Source: a bacterium (GTDB taxonomy: Bacteria; Ratteibacteria; UBA8468). Taken from it: a stretch of 14,796 nucleotides of DNA. The translations under genes and the position numbers were made by a program. The notes beneath the pieces are model-generated. The model was not told the DNA's origin. It searched no databases and saw only the letters and a list, made by a program, of their open reading frames with translations. The stretch covers positions 1 through 14,796 of the forward strand of contig DAOVGU010000165.1 in the NCBI GenBank assembly GCA_030672255.1, written 5' to 3'. Below are positions 1 through 5,754 of this stretch, piece after piece (the first letter of the stretch is position 1; every line of letters starts with the position of its first letter).

Positions 1-174
1 TTAAAGGAAGGAAAAATCCATTCCCTCGGCACCCCGGAGGAAATTCTTACCTACTCTATCATTGAGGAGGTTTATCAGACTCCCGTGGTGGTAGAGAAAA
101 GTCCAGTTTCTTCCAAACCACTGATCTGCTTGATTCCAGGGGGAAAAGATGATCTTAAAAAAAATAAAGGATAA
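1..174 (+). CDS. ABC transporter ATP-binding protein, C-terminal end (BtuD/FecE-like, partial)
   Basis: The first 57 codons in frame 1 are open and end at TAA 172-174; the gene starts before the window. The visible part reads LKEGKIHSLGTPEEIL, followed by IIEEVYQTPVVV. This is the usual end of the ATPases that power iron-siderophore and cobalamin importers: a strand with a 'G.I...GTPEEvLT' element, then a helix ending in 'VY' before the last strand. The Walker, signature and H-loop motifs lie upstream and cannot be checked. The end overlaps tonB by 26 bases in another frame, so the two were probably one transcript. Next to tonB, a BtuB-like receptor, two cobalamin riboswitches and cobO, corrinoid import is the likely role (inference); a ferric-siderophore importer is the alternative. 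Confidence 0.75.
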   Translation, partial: LKEGKIHSLGTPEEILTYSIIEEVYQTPVVVEKSPVSSKPLICLIPGGKDDLKKNKG

Positions 175-841
175 ACTTCCTTTTGTCGGTTCAATTTTGC
201 TTCATCTCGGTCTAATTTTAGGACTCCTTTTCTTTAATCTTAACTCCAATAGTTTACAGAGTAGGACAAAGGTAATACCGATAAGACTCATTGAAATAAG
301 GGAGGATATAACTTCTCCTGTTAAAGCCTCCTTAAAAAAGAGTTCTCATTCTGTGGATGAGATGACTTTCCCAAAGACCATTTTTCCCGAAAAACTGTTC
401 TTTTCAGAAAGAAATTTTAAGAATGAGCATAAGGAAAGAATAAGTCTTTCACAAGAAGCAGGAGCAGTGGATATGAATATACCTCTGCCTGACCCTTGTC
501 CCTCCCCCACAAGTGGGGAGGGAAGAAGGGAGGGGGAAAGAGAAAAGAGACTGAAAGATTCTTTTTTAATAAAGGTCAGGGAAAGAATTGAGAGGGTGAA
601 GAGATATCCTCGAGGAGCACAACTTAGTAGAATTGAAGGGAAAACTATTGTCAAGTTCAGACTTTCTGCCGAGGGAGAAGTAAATGCAATTTCTTTAATT
701 TCTTCATCCTGCTATCCTATCCTTGATAATGAGGCAAAAAAGACTGTTGAAAGAGCCTCTCCTTTTCCTCCTTTTCCCGAGGGTTTAAAGAAAAAGGAGA
801 TAGAGATAACCGTGCCAATAACCTTCAGGCTGAAAGATTGA
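149..841 (+). CDS. tonB: TonB-family energy transducer
   Basis: This 230-residue inner-membrane protein transmits proton-motive force to outer-membrane receptors. It has a short basic N-terminus (MILKKIKDK) and one membrane segment at about residues 11-30 with the TonB-type S-x3-H pattern (Ser15, His19). A periplasmic linker follows, then a TonB C-terminal domain at about residues 150-230 (RYPRGAQ, then VKFRLSAEGEV, and an ending VPITFRLKD). AGGGGG at 138-143, five bases before the ATG, supports the start inside the end of the ABC ATPase gene. The linker is odd: instead of a long Pro/Lys stretch it holds residues 110-133 (LPDPCPSPTSGEG and following), encoded by a palindromic genomic repeat. 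ExbB/ExbD are not in the window. The neighbouring BtuB-like receptor is its probable client. Confidence 0.88.
   Translation: MILKKIKDKLPFVGSILLHLGLILGLLFFNLNSNSLQSRTKVIPIRLIEIREDITSPVKASLKKSSHSVDEMTFPKTIFPEKLFFSERNFKNEHKERISLSQEAGAVDMNIPLPDPCPSPTSGEGRREGEREKRLKDSFLIKVRERIERVKRYPRGAQLSRIEGKTIVKFRLSAEGEVNAISLISSSCYPILDNEAKKTVERASPFPPFPEGLKKKEIEITVPITFRLKD
486..535 (+). repeat. Palindromic repeat inserted in frame inside tonB
   Basis: The core is the inverted repeat CCCTCCCCCAC (500-510), then AA, then GTGGGGAGGG (513-522), followed by a purine-rich AAGAAGGGAGGGGG tail. Palindromes of this type, encoding P-S-P-x-x-G-E-G on one strand and a similar peptide on the other, recur in many bacterial genomes, often between genes. 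Here it is read in frame within the TonB periplasmic linker and breaks neither the membrane segment nor the C-terminal domain. The exact ends are uncertain. Confidence 0.6.
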
Positions 842-894
842 GATAAGAAAAGATTTAATAGAGCTTGGAATTGACATTTTTTATATTTTTATGA

Positions 895-1093
895 GTAAGT
901 ACTCAGTGAACCACGTCATTGCGAACGAAGTGAAGCAATCCGACGCAGTCATTGCGAGGAGTGTTAGCGACGAAGCAATCTCAAGAAGCGAGGGATTGCC
1001 ACGCCCTGTGGGCTCGCAATGACAAGATGGGATTGCCACACTCACTTTGTTCGCTCGCAATGACAACATAGACGTAGTTGACTGAATATTTAC
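895..1093 (+). mobile_element. MITE copy 1 (GTAAGTACTCAGT...ACTGAATATTTAC)
   Basis: A 199-bp non-coding element starts GTAAGTACTCAGT and ends ACTGAATATTTAC, an imperfect terminal inverted repeat. The interior holds REP palindromes of the GTCATTGCGA...TCGCAATGAC type; two closing TCGCAATGAC arms are visible. The left 50 bases are almost identical to copies at 7607, 8014 and 14658. The flanks (TTTTATGA left, CAGCATTT right) show no 8-bp target duplication, unlike the other complete copies, so this copy may be old or recombined. The element fills most of the gap between tonB (ends 841) and the DUF2283 gene (starts 1143). Apparent open frames on the reverse strand here are repeat sequence. Confidence 0.85.
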
Positions 1094-1142
1094 CAGCATT
1101 TTTTATCTCAAGATATGGTAAACTATTAAGGAGGAATGTAAA

Positions 1143-1349
1143 ATGGCGCAAGCAGACATTGTAGAAAAGACTAAGCTTAGCTATGATGCAGAGAGTGATG
1201 TACTTTATATAAACTTTGATCAACCTCAACCTGCCGATGACAGCGACATCACTGATGAAGGAATAATTATCCGATTGCGCGAGAATAAAATCGTCGGGCT
1301 GACTATCCTTAATGCTGGTAAGATGTTGGTTATGGGTTCAACAATTTGA
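1143..1349 (+). CDS. DUF2283 domain protein
   Basis: A 68-residue protein whose core matches the small DUF2283 family: YDAESDVLYINF near residues 19-30, then DDSDITDEGIIIRL and 'KIVGLTILNAGK'. The family fold is a short beta-rich domain with no established biochemical activity. A strong Shine-Dalgarno, AAGGAGG at 1128-1134, sits eight bases before the ATG. DUF2283 genes are often the downstream partner of a DUF4258 gene in a toxin-antitoxin-like pair (recalled family knowledge). No DUF4258 gene is visible; the upstream position is taken by MITE copy 1. The stop overlaps a possible promoter -35 box for the next unit. Confidence 0.8.
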   Translation: MAQADIVEKTKLSYDAESDVLYINFDQPQPADDSDITDEGIIIRLRENKIVGLTILNAGKMLVMGSTI

Positions 1350-1373
1350 CATTTACTTTTTTGAAGCTAATAT
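1346..1373 (+). promoter_or_regulatory. Possible sigma70 promoter ahead of MITE copy 2 and the first B12 riboswitch
   Basis: TTGACA (1346-1351) is a perfect -35 box, followed after 16 bases by TAATAT (1368-1373), a four-of-six -10 box. Transcription from here would run about 240 bases through MITE copy 2 into the cobalamin riboswitch. A second TTGACA at 1395 has a poorer -10. Seen by eye only. Confidence 0.3.
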
Positions 1374-1484
1374 ATTACGAGTGGACAACAAAAGTTGACA
1401 AAGATATAGCGATATGTTAACCTGAAAATATGGCAGTGACATTCTTAAAGTTGGTTCCGATGTTGCTTATGTAAAAGTAAAAAC

Positions 1485-1609
1485 GTAAATACTCAGTGAA
1501 CACCGTACCAAAAGGTAGTCGCAACCTTTAGGTTGCGCAGGCGCAGGATGAATCCTGCGGCTACCAGCCTACGTCTACTTGAAAATAACGGCTTTTACTG
1601 AATATTTAC
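1485..1609 (+). mobile_element. MITE copy 2, alternative interior, with 8-bp target duplication
   Basis: A 125-bp element has the same family ends (GTAAATACTCAGTGAAC at left, ACTGAATATTTAC at right) but an unrelated middle: nested palindromes around GGTAGTCGCAACC...GGTTGCG and GCAGGATGAATCCTGC, closing with GGCTACC. The flanks are GTAAAAAC (1477-1484) and GTAAAAAT (1610-1617), an 8-bp target duplication with one mismatch. The right duplication ends about three bases before the first cobalamin riboswitch, so insertion occurred in its leader without entering the aptamer. Confidence 0.85.
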
Positions 1610-1617
1610 GTAAAAAT

Positions 1618-1715
1618 AAATACGGATAGGTAGAGGAAATCCTTGTGAGATTCAAGGTGCTGCCCGGCAACGGTAATTCCGCCATCGGCGGATAGCCCGG
1701 TCGACTGTCTATCTA
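1618..1715 (+). promoter_or_regulatory. Cobalamin riboswitch 1 (upstream of radical SAM gene)
   Basis: The conserved B12-box core GCTGCCCGGCAACGGTAA (1659-1676) is preceded by GGATAGGTAGAGGAAATCC and followed by AGCCCGGTCGAC and CTGTCTATCT, which can close the P1 stem with GATAGGTAG. The order and spacing match the cobalamin aptamer. A terminator hairpin follows about 40 bases later, so control is probably by transcription termination: bound adenosylcobalamin would repress the radical SAM gene at 1842. Confidence 0.88.
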
Positions 1716-1752
1716 GTGAGTACCTTCTTGGGAGGGGAAGAAAATTGTTCAT

Positions 1753-1783
1753 ATACCAACCCTATGAAGGTTGGTTTTTTTTA
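1753..1783 (+). terminator. Rho-independent terminator, expression platform of riboswitch 1
   Basis: ACCAACC (1755-1761) and GGTTGGT (1769-1775) form a seven-pair stem with a seven-base loop, followed by eight T residues through 1782. It lies between riboswitch 1 and the radical SAM gene with no gene in between, so it is an attenuator rather than the end of an upstream unit. An alternative pairing of ATACCAA (1753-1759) with TTGGTAT (1784-1790) is also possible. Confidence 0.82.
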
Positions 1784-1841
1784 TTGGTATTAAGTTGTAT
1801 GCCAAATGAAAACGTTCTGTTGTTGAAATGGAGGTGAGCCA

Positions 1842-2624
1842 ATGAACATATACCATTTTAGTTATTGTCCTTACTTTATGGGTAATAGCATGGTAATGCT
1901 TTCTTTTGAAGGCTGTAATTTTCAATGTAAGGGTTGTTTAAGAAAAAAAAGTCAAGGAAATATTTATGCTGACGAGAATTCCAAGGAGAATAGATATTTA
2001 GAGACCTGGAATTTTAAAGAGATTTTAAAAAGACTTTATTCTTTGAAACGTGATAGAATCTGGTTAGGAGGTTTTGAGGCAACCGTAGATAAGGACCTAC
2101 TTTCTATTATTAGAGAACTTTCTAAATTGGATGTTTATTTAGCATTAGCAACAAACGGAAGTTTAATAGACAAGGAATATGCAAAAAAACTTAAAGAAGC
2201 AGGGATAAATCTAATTTTTTTGAGCATAAAATCTTTTGATGAGGAAAAATTCAGATTCTACACAGGTCAATCAAATAAAAATTCCCTCAAAGCTATAGAA
2301 ATTGTTTCTGCTATGGAAAATAACGAGTTTAAATTAGAAATAGAGACAACGTTACTTCCAGGGATTAATGACCCAAAGAATATAGAAAACCTCGCTGTTT
2401 ATATTTCAAATATTAATCCTTCTATTGAGCTTTTTATTCAACCTTATATACCTTCACCCGAAAATAGCGACTATAGAGAGCCGAAAAAAGAGGAGTTGAT
2501 AGATGCGGTAACACGGGCTATGAAACATCTTTATATAGTTAGTCATCATCCACTTTATTCGGAAATTCAGGAAATTAGAAAACTACCTAAAAGAGCAAAA
2601 TTCATTAACTTTTTTCCAAAGTAG
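1842..2624 (+). CDS. Radical SAM protein under cobalamin riboswitch control
   Basis: This 260-residue protein belongs to the radical SAM superfamily. Its cluster motif is Cys25-x3-Cys29-x2-Cys32 in GCNFQCKGC, preceded by the hydrophobic strand MVMLSFEG. A GGFEAT element near residues 76-81 stands at the usual 'GGE' SAM-contact position, and LALATNGSL comes shortly after. The overall size and the single N-terminal cluster resemble glycyl-radical-enzyme activases, but no glycyl radical enzyme is adjacent. No SPASM-type extra cluster or B12-binding domain is visible. GGAGGTG lies seven bases before the ATG. Riboswitch 1 and its terminator precede it directly. The gene could be a B12-independent substitute or part of corrinoid salvage; I do not recognise the exact subfamily. 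Confidence 0.85.
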   Translation: MNIYHFSYCPYFMGNSMVMLSFEGCNFQCKGCLRKKSQGNIYADENSKENRYLETWNFKEILKRLYSLKRDRIWLGGFEATVDKDLLSIIRELSKLDVYLALATNGSLIDKEYAKKLKEAGINLIFLSIKSFDEEKFRFYTGQSNKNSLKAIEIVSAMENNEFKLEIETTLLPGINDPKNIENLAVYISNINPSIELFIQPYIPSPENSDYREPKKEELIDAVTRAMKHLYIVSHHPLYSEIQEIRKLPKRAKFINFFPK

Positions 2625-2653
2625 TGCACTGTTACATTAATTTTAACAAGTTT

Positions 2654-2709
2654 GTCATTCCTGCGAAAGCAGGAATCCAAGATTCCCGCTTACTGACTGC
2701 GGGAATGAC
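2654..2709 (+). repeat. REP-type palindrome (GTCATTCCTGC...GCGGGAATGAC)
   Basis: A 56-bp element with near-perfect inverted ends (GTCATTCCTGC and GCGGGAATGAC) and an internal hairpin CCTGCGAAAGCAGG. It sits 29 bases after the radical SAM stop. It is a common class of bacterial extragenic palindrome and is distinct from the GTAA-ended MITE family. Confidence 0.75.
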
Positions 2710-2820
2710 AGAATGCGCTGAAACTTATGTTACAGAGTAGCAGAGCAATGAAATTAAAAATACCAGAATCAGTCAAGGGCAGAAAGGAGGTGAAAAATAA
2801 ATAGTCCATAGATTCTGTTT

Positions 2821-2856
2821 ACCCCGTTTAGAAATTCATTTCTAACGGGGTTTATA
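2821..2856 (+). terminator. Strong hairpin, probable terminator between the radical SAM and receptor units
   Basis: CCCCGTT (2822-2828), one bulged T, then AGAAAT pairs with ATTTCTAACGGGG (2838-2850), leaving a two-base loop; the run after it is TTTATAT. The stem is very stable but the T run is short, so termination is likely but not certain. It isolates the upstream unit from riboswitch 2, which begins about 25 bases later. Confidence 0.6.
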
Positions 2857-2875
2857 TCAAGGTGAAGTTTAATTA

Positions 2876-2976
2876 AAACCGGATAGGCAAAGGAAGTGGA
2901 GGTGAGATTCCTCCCGCTGTCCCGCAACGGTAATCTCTGAAAAAGATTAAGCCCGGACGATTGCTTATTCTGGGAA
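2876..2976 (+). promoter_or_regulatory. Cobalamin riboswitch 2 (upstream of BtuB-like receptor)
   Basis: The sequence shows CCGGATAGGCAAAGGAAG, then GGTGAGATTCCTCCCGCTG, the B12-box core CCCGCAACGGTAA (2921-2933), and AAGCCCGGACGA before TTGCTTATTCTGG. This is the canonical order for a cobalamin aptamer. No T-rich terminator separates it from the gene. TTCTC (2980-2984) can pair with GAGAA (2993-2997) over the ribosome-binding site, so control is more likely at translation. It serves the TonB-dependent receptor starting at 3002. Confidence 0.9.
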
Positions 2977-3001
2977 GTATTCTCGCGGAAAGGAGAAGAA
3001 A

Positions 3002-5059
3002 ATGTTTAAGAAAATTTTTTGGACGCAGATAAACGCAGATGACGTTGCATGTCATTGCGAGTCCGCCGCAGGCGGGCGTGGCAATCCGCGAAGCGTTGCG
3101 AGAGCCGATAGGCTCGTGGCAATCTCGAGATTGCTTCACTTTGTTCGCAATGACCAAATGTATCGGCTGTATGTATCTGTGAAAATCTGTGTCCCATGGG
3201 TTTGTTTGGTTCTTATTCTTTCTTTCGGCAGGGTTGTTCTTGCCGAAGAGGAAAGCTTTAATTTAGGAGAGATAGTGGTGACCGCCACCAAGACACCTCA
3301 CTTCTTAAAGGATGTGCCAGGAAATGTAACCATAGTCACTAAAGAAGAGATTGAAAGAGTGGGAGCTGCAGATGTAGGTGAAGCATTAGAGAAGGTAGGA
3401 GGAATAAAGATAAAAGACTACGGAGCAATGGGAGCGGTCACCGACATCTCTATCCGAGGTTCAACATCGAGTCAGGTTCTGGTGCTGGTGGATGGAAGGC
3501 CTACTGCTCTTCCTTCTTTAGGAATGACAAATCTAAACTTTTATCCTGTAGATAATATAGAGAGGATTGAGGTGGTGAGAGGCCCATACTCCAGCCTTTA
3601 TGGGGCAGATGCCCTTGGGGGAGTGGTTAATATAATTACCAGGGATGCGCCGGAGAAGCCGACTACAGAATTTGACCTTTCCTATGGCACCTTCAACACC
3701 CAGATTTACCGGATGAGCCAGGGAGCAAAAAAAGGAAAATTAGGATACTTTGTAACTGCGGGAAAAAATAAATCGGATGGTGACCGAGAAAATAGCGCCT
3801 GTGATGGAAGGCATTTCACTACAAAACTGAGTTATGACTTTAACGAAGCTACTAAACTTAACCTTTCTTTGGGTTACCTTTATCAGAGTTTAGATGTTCC
3901 TGGCTCGACTACCTGGCTTTCTCCCAATGCCCATCAGGATGATGAAAAGGAGTGGGTAGACCTTACCTATAATTTGCGGTTAGGAGAAAGGTCAGATATT
4001 ATGGCGAAACTCTTCTTTAACCGACACTTCTCTGAGTATAAGGACCCCGACATCTTCAGCGATTCCGAAACAAACATCAATCAGGTTGGTTTGGAACTTC
4101 AACAGAATCTTTCTTTAAATGAAATGAATCTTCTCACCTATGGCGCATCCTATAAGAGGGATGAGGTAGAGGTGGATGATAAAATAAATAATATCTCTAT
4201 GATTGGTGGAGGAAAAGAGCTATCTACCATAGGGATTTATCTTCAGGATGAAATAAAGTTTGAAGCTTTACCTTTAACTCTTGTCCCCGGGGTTAGATAC
4301 GATGCTCCTTCTGACTATGAGGAAAGAGTTTCTCCTAAGTTGAGTGCTCTTTATAAGTTAGGAGAAAAGACGAATATCCGTGCCTCAGTTGGACAGGCCT
4401 ACCGCGCCCCCACAGTTGATGACCTTTACTGGTATGAGGATTGGGGATGGGGTATGGGAGCCTACGGAAACCCAGATCTAAAACCGGAGAAATCTACCAG
4501 TTGGGACCTGGGAGTTGAGCACCAATTTAACCAAAAGGTCTTGGCGCGAGCTACCTACTTCAGAAGTGAGATTGAGGATTTGATTACCTGGGCGGAGACT
4601 CCAGCCGGAAGCTGGTGCTACGTAGCCACCAATGTGGATAAAGCCCTGATTCAGGGAGTGGAGGCCGAGAGTAAATTTCAATTTACCCCTGAGATTTTTG
4701 CTTCCCTTTCTTATACTTACACCGATGCCAAGAATAAAGGGGAAACCTGTTACGACAAATATCTGCGCTATCGACCCAAGGATAAGGTTGACTGCACGAT
4801 AGGCTATGAAAATGAAAAGGGTTTTAAGGCAAGCGTCGGCGTAGAATATATTGGCTCTACCTACTCTGACCAGGATAATACCGAAACAAACAGGCTCGAT
4901 GGCTATGCACTTCTTTCTGCCCGTATCTCCAAGAGCATCGGTAAATATGCCGAGGTATATCTGGTTGGTAAGAATCTCACCGACGAGGAATACCAGGTCT
5001 ATAGAGATTATCCTATGCCAGGGGTAAGTGTCACCGGAGGAATAAAAGTAAAGTTCTAA
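3002..5059 (+). CDS. btuB: TonB-dependent outer-membrane receptor, BtuB-like
   Basis: This 685-residue outer-membrane receptor probably imports cobalamin. After the signal region it has a TonB box (EIVVTA, residues 90-95). The plug domain (about 98-205) includes SIRGSTSSQVLVLVDG, IERIEVVRGPYSSLYGADA and GGVVNIITR. A 22-strand-type barrel follows, containing the conserved YRAPTVDDLYW and NPDLKPEKS segments, and ends GGIKVKF with a terminal Phe. AGGAG at 2991-2995 supports ATG 3002. Riboswitch 2 directly upstream supports B12 as substrate. Residues 7-64 are abnormal: they come from a nested palindromic insertion between MFKKIF and the hydrophobic signal core WVCLVLILSF. Translation from ATG 3158 would also give a signal peptide but has no Shine-Dalgarno. 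The signal cleavage site is probably after Ala81 (VVLA/EEE). Confidence 0.9.
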   Translation: MFKKIFWTQINADDVACHCESAAGGRGNPRSVARADRLVAISRLLHFVRNDQMYRLYVSVKICVPWVCLVLILSFGRVVLAEEESFNLGEIVVTATKTPHFLKDVPGNVTIVTKEEIERVGAADVGEALEKVGGIKIKDYGAMGAVTDISIRGSTSSQVLVLVDGRPTALPSLGMTNLNFYPVDNIERIEVVRGPYSSLYGADALGGVVNIITRDAPEKPTTEFDLSYGTFNTQIYRMSQGAKKGKLGYFVTAGKNKSDGDRENSACDGRHFTTKLSYDFNEATKLNLSLGYLYQSLDVPGSTTWLSPNAHQDDEKEWVDLTYNLRLGERSDIMAKLFFNRHFSEYKDPDIFSDSETNINQVGLELQQNLSLNEMNLLTYGASYKRDEVEVDDKINNISMIGGGKELSTIGIYLQDEIKFEALPLTLVPGVRYDAPSDYEERVSPKLSALYKLGEKTNIRASVGQAYRAPTVDDLYWYEDWGWGMGAYGNPDLKPEKSTSWDLGVEHQFNQKVLARATYFRSEIEDLITWAETPAGSWCYVATNVDKALIQGVEAESKFQFTPEIFASLSYTYTDAKNKGETCYDKYLRYRPKDKVDCTIGYENEKGFKASVGVEYIGSTYSDQDNTETNRLDGYALLSARISKSIGKYAEVYLVGKNLTDEEYQVYRDYPMPGVSVTGGIKVKF
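3021..3194 (+). repeat. Outer palindromic element inserted in the receptor signal-peptide region
   Basis: The ends are inverted repeats: GGACGCAGATAAACGCAGAT (3021-3040) against GGACACAGATTTTCACAGAT read from the other strand (3175-3194), 15 of 20 identical. The element is 174 bp, exactly 58 codons, and stays open in the receptor frame. It encloses a second, unrelated palindromic element. No clear target duplication was found at its edges. Confidence 0.72.
3051..3154 (+). repeat. Inner REP palindrome nested in the receptor insertion
   Basis: Perfect 10-bp inverted ends GTCATTGCGA (3051-3060) and TCGCAATGAC (3145-3154) enclose further palindromes such as CCGCCGCAGGCGG and AGCCGATAGGCT. The same REP type forms the interior of MITE copies 1, 3 and 4. 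Here it sits inside a different outer element, which indicates that this module inserts into, or is shared among, other palindromic repeats. Confidence 0.75.
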
Positions 5060-5130
5060 AGGTTTAAAAGAAAACATAGATAAAGGGCACTTTATCCAAT
5101 TGGTGAGGTTTTAAAGTATAAGCAAAGTAA

Positions 5131-5203
5131 TCCCTGCCTGCGCAGGGACTGCCACTACATAACCCCGTATTTAATACGGGGGTAGTGGCCGAGCTTGCTC
5201 GGC
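5131..5203 (+). repeat. Triple-hairpin repeat, copy A
   Basis: Three hairpins are packed together: TCCCTGC/GCAGGGA (5131-5148); GCCACTAC (5151-5158) with GTAGTGGC (5182-5189), which holds an inner CCCCGTAT/ATACGGGG stem; and GCCGAGC/GCTCGGC (5188-5203). A related arrangement follows the phosphoesterase gene at 6705-6788. It lies between the receptor stop and cobO and could act as a terminator-like or RNA-processing structure; it has no T tail. The preceding stretch 5060-5130 shows nothing else. Confidence 0.7.
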
Positions 5204-5204
5204 T

Positions 5205-5232
5205 TTGTTCTATAGAGCGAAAATGTTATAAT
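5205..5232 (+). promoter_or_regulatory. Possible promoter immediately before cobO
   Basis: TTGTTC (5205-5210) and a perfect TATAAT (5227-5232) are 16 bases apart. Transcription would start near 5239, almost at the GTG start of cobO, giving a nearly leaderless message. This fits the absence of a Shine-Dalgarno before that start. The -35 box abuts the copy A hairpins. Tentative. Confidence 0.3.
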
Positions 5233-5241
5233 AAAAAAACA

Positions 5242-5754
5242 GTGAAAAAAGGATTGGTTCAGGTCTATACCGGAAATGGCAAGGGAAAGACAACCGCCGC
5301 TATTGGTCAAGCAATCAGGGCTTTGGGACAGGATTATAAGGTTTGCCTCATTCAATTCTTTAAGAAACCTACCTCAGGAGAGACAAAAATCCTTAAAAAT
5401 CTCCCTAATATTAAATTAATTCATCCCCTCCCATTTTATCCTGAAGAAAAAAATCGGGATTTCCTCAAAAAGAAAATAAAGGACATTCTTCCTGCAATCT
5501 CTAAAATTATAAAGAGCAAAACTTATGATTTAGTCATTCTTGATGAAATTAATATTGCTTTGCGTGACCATCTCTTGCCAGAAGATGACATTCTAAATTT
5601 AATTAAAAATAAACCAAAATCTGTAGAGCTAATCCTCACCGGAAGAGGAGCGACAGAAAAAATTATCAAAGCAGCAGATTTGGTAACCGAGCTAAAGGAG
5701 GTGAAGCATCCCTGGAGAAAGAGAATAAAGGCAAGAAGGGGAATTGAATATTAA
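5242..5754 (+). CDS. cobO: Cob(I)yrinic acid a,c-diamide / corrinoid adenosyltransferase
   Basis: This cytoplasmic enzyme transfers the adenosyl group of ATP to cob(I)alamin or its precursors, giving the coenzyme form. The 170-residue protein matches the CobO/CobA/BtuR family. A P-loop GNGKGKTTAA stands near the N-terminus, followed by AIGQAIRALG; LVILDEIN is at the Walker B position; ELILTGRGA follows; and the typical ending is KARRGIEY. I chose GTG 5242 (VKKGLVQVYTGNGKGK) because family members start just before the P-loop. An in-frame GTG at 5185 would add residues encoded by the copy A hairpin. No Shine-Dalgarno is evident. The stop overlaps the next ATG by one base, so the two are probably translationally coupled. 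It fits a salvage role beside the B12 uptake genes. Confidence 0.9.
   Translation: MKKGLVQVYTGNGKGKTTAAIGQAIRALGQDYKVCLIQFFKKPTSGETKILKNLPNIKLIHPLPFYPEEKNRDFLKKKIKDILPAISKIIKSKTYDLVILDEINIALRDHLLPEDDILNLIKNKPKSVELILTGRGATEKIIKAADLVTELKEVKHPWRKRIKARRGIEY

Noticed and set aside
346..654. Reverse-strand 102-codon frame inside tonB
   Set aside because: It is the antisense of a well-supported TonB gene; its P-S-P-L-V-G-E-G peptide is the palindromic repeat read backwards.
871..899. TTGACA at 871-876 as a promoter for the DUF2283 gene
   Set aside because: No -10 box occurs at 16-18 bases; that position falls at the MITE left end.
875..1106. 10-bp direct repeat CATTTTTTAT on both sides of MITE copy 1 as a target duplication
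   Set aside because: It lies 10 and 3 bases away from the element ends and is a low-complexity T run, unlike the abutting 8-bp duplications of other copies.
881..1229. Reverse-strand open frames of 72 and 82 codons
   Set aside because: They cover MITE copy 1 and its REP units; peptides of the HCEPTGRGNP / VIASEQSECGNP type are translations of the repeat, not proteins.
2748..2804. 18-codon forward frame starting MKLKIPESVKGRKEV
   Set aside because: It has no ribosome-binding site of its own and no recognisable product; it lies in the gap before the 2821 hairpin and is probably chance.
2873..3197. Reverse-strand open frames over riboswitch 2 and the receptor start
   Set aside because: They fall on the aptamer and on the nested repeats and have no ribosome-binding site or recognisable domain.
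4478..5077. Reverse-strand 199-codon frame in the receptor
   Set aside because: It is antisense to the conserved barrel, with no recognisable domain or upstream signals.
5185..5241. Upstream GTG 5185 as the cobO start
   Set aside because: It would add 19 residues encoded by a repeat hairpin; the family begins just before the P-loop, consistent with GTG 5242.
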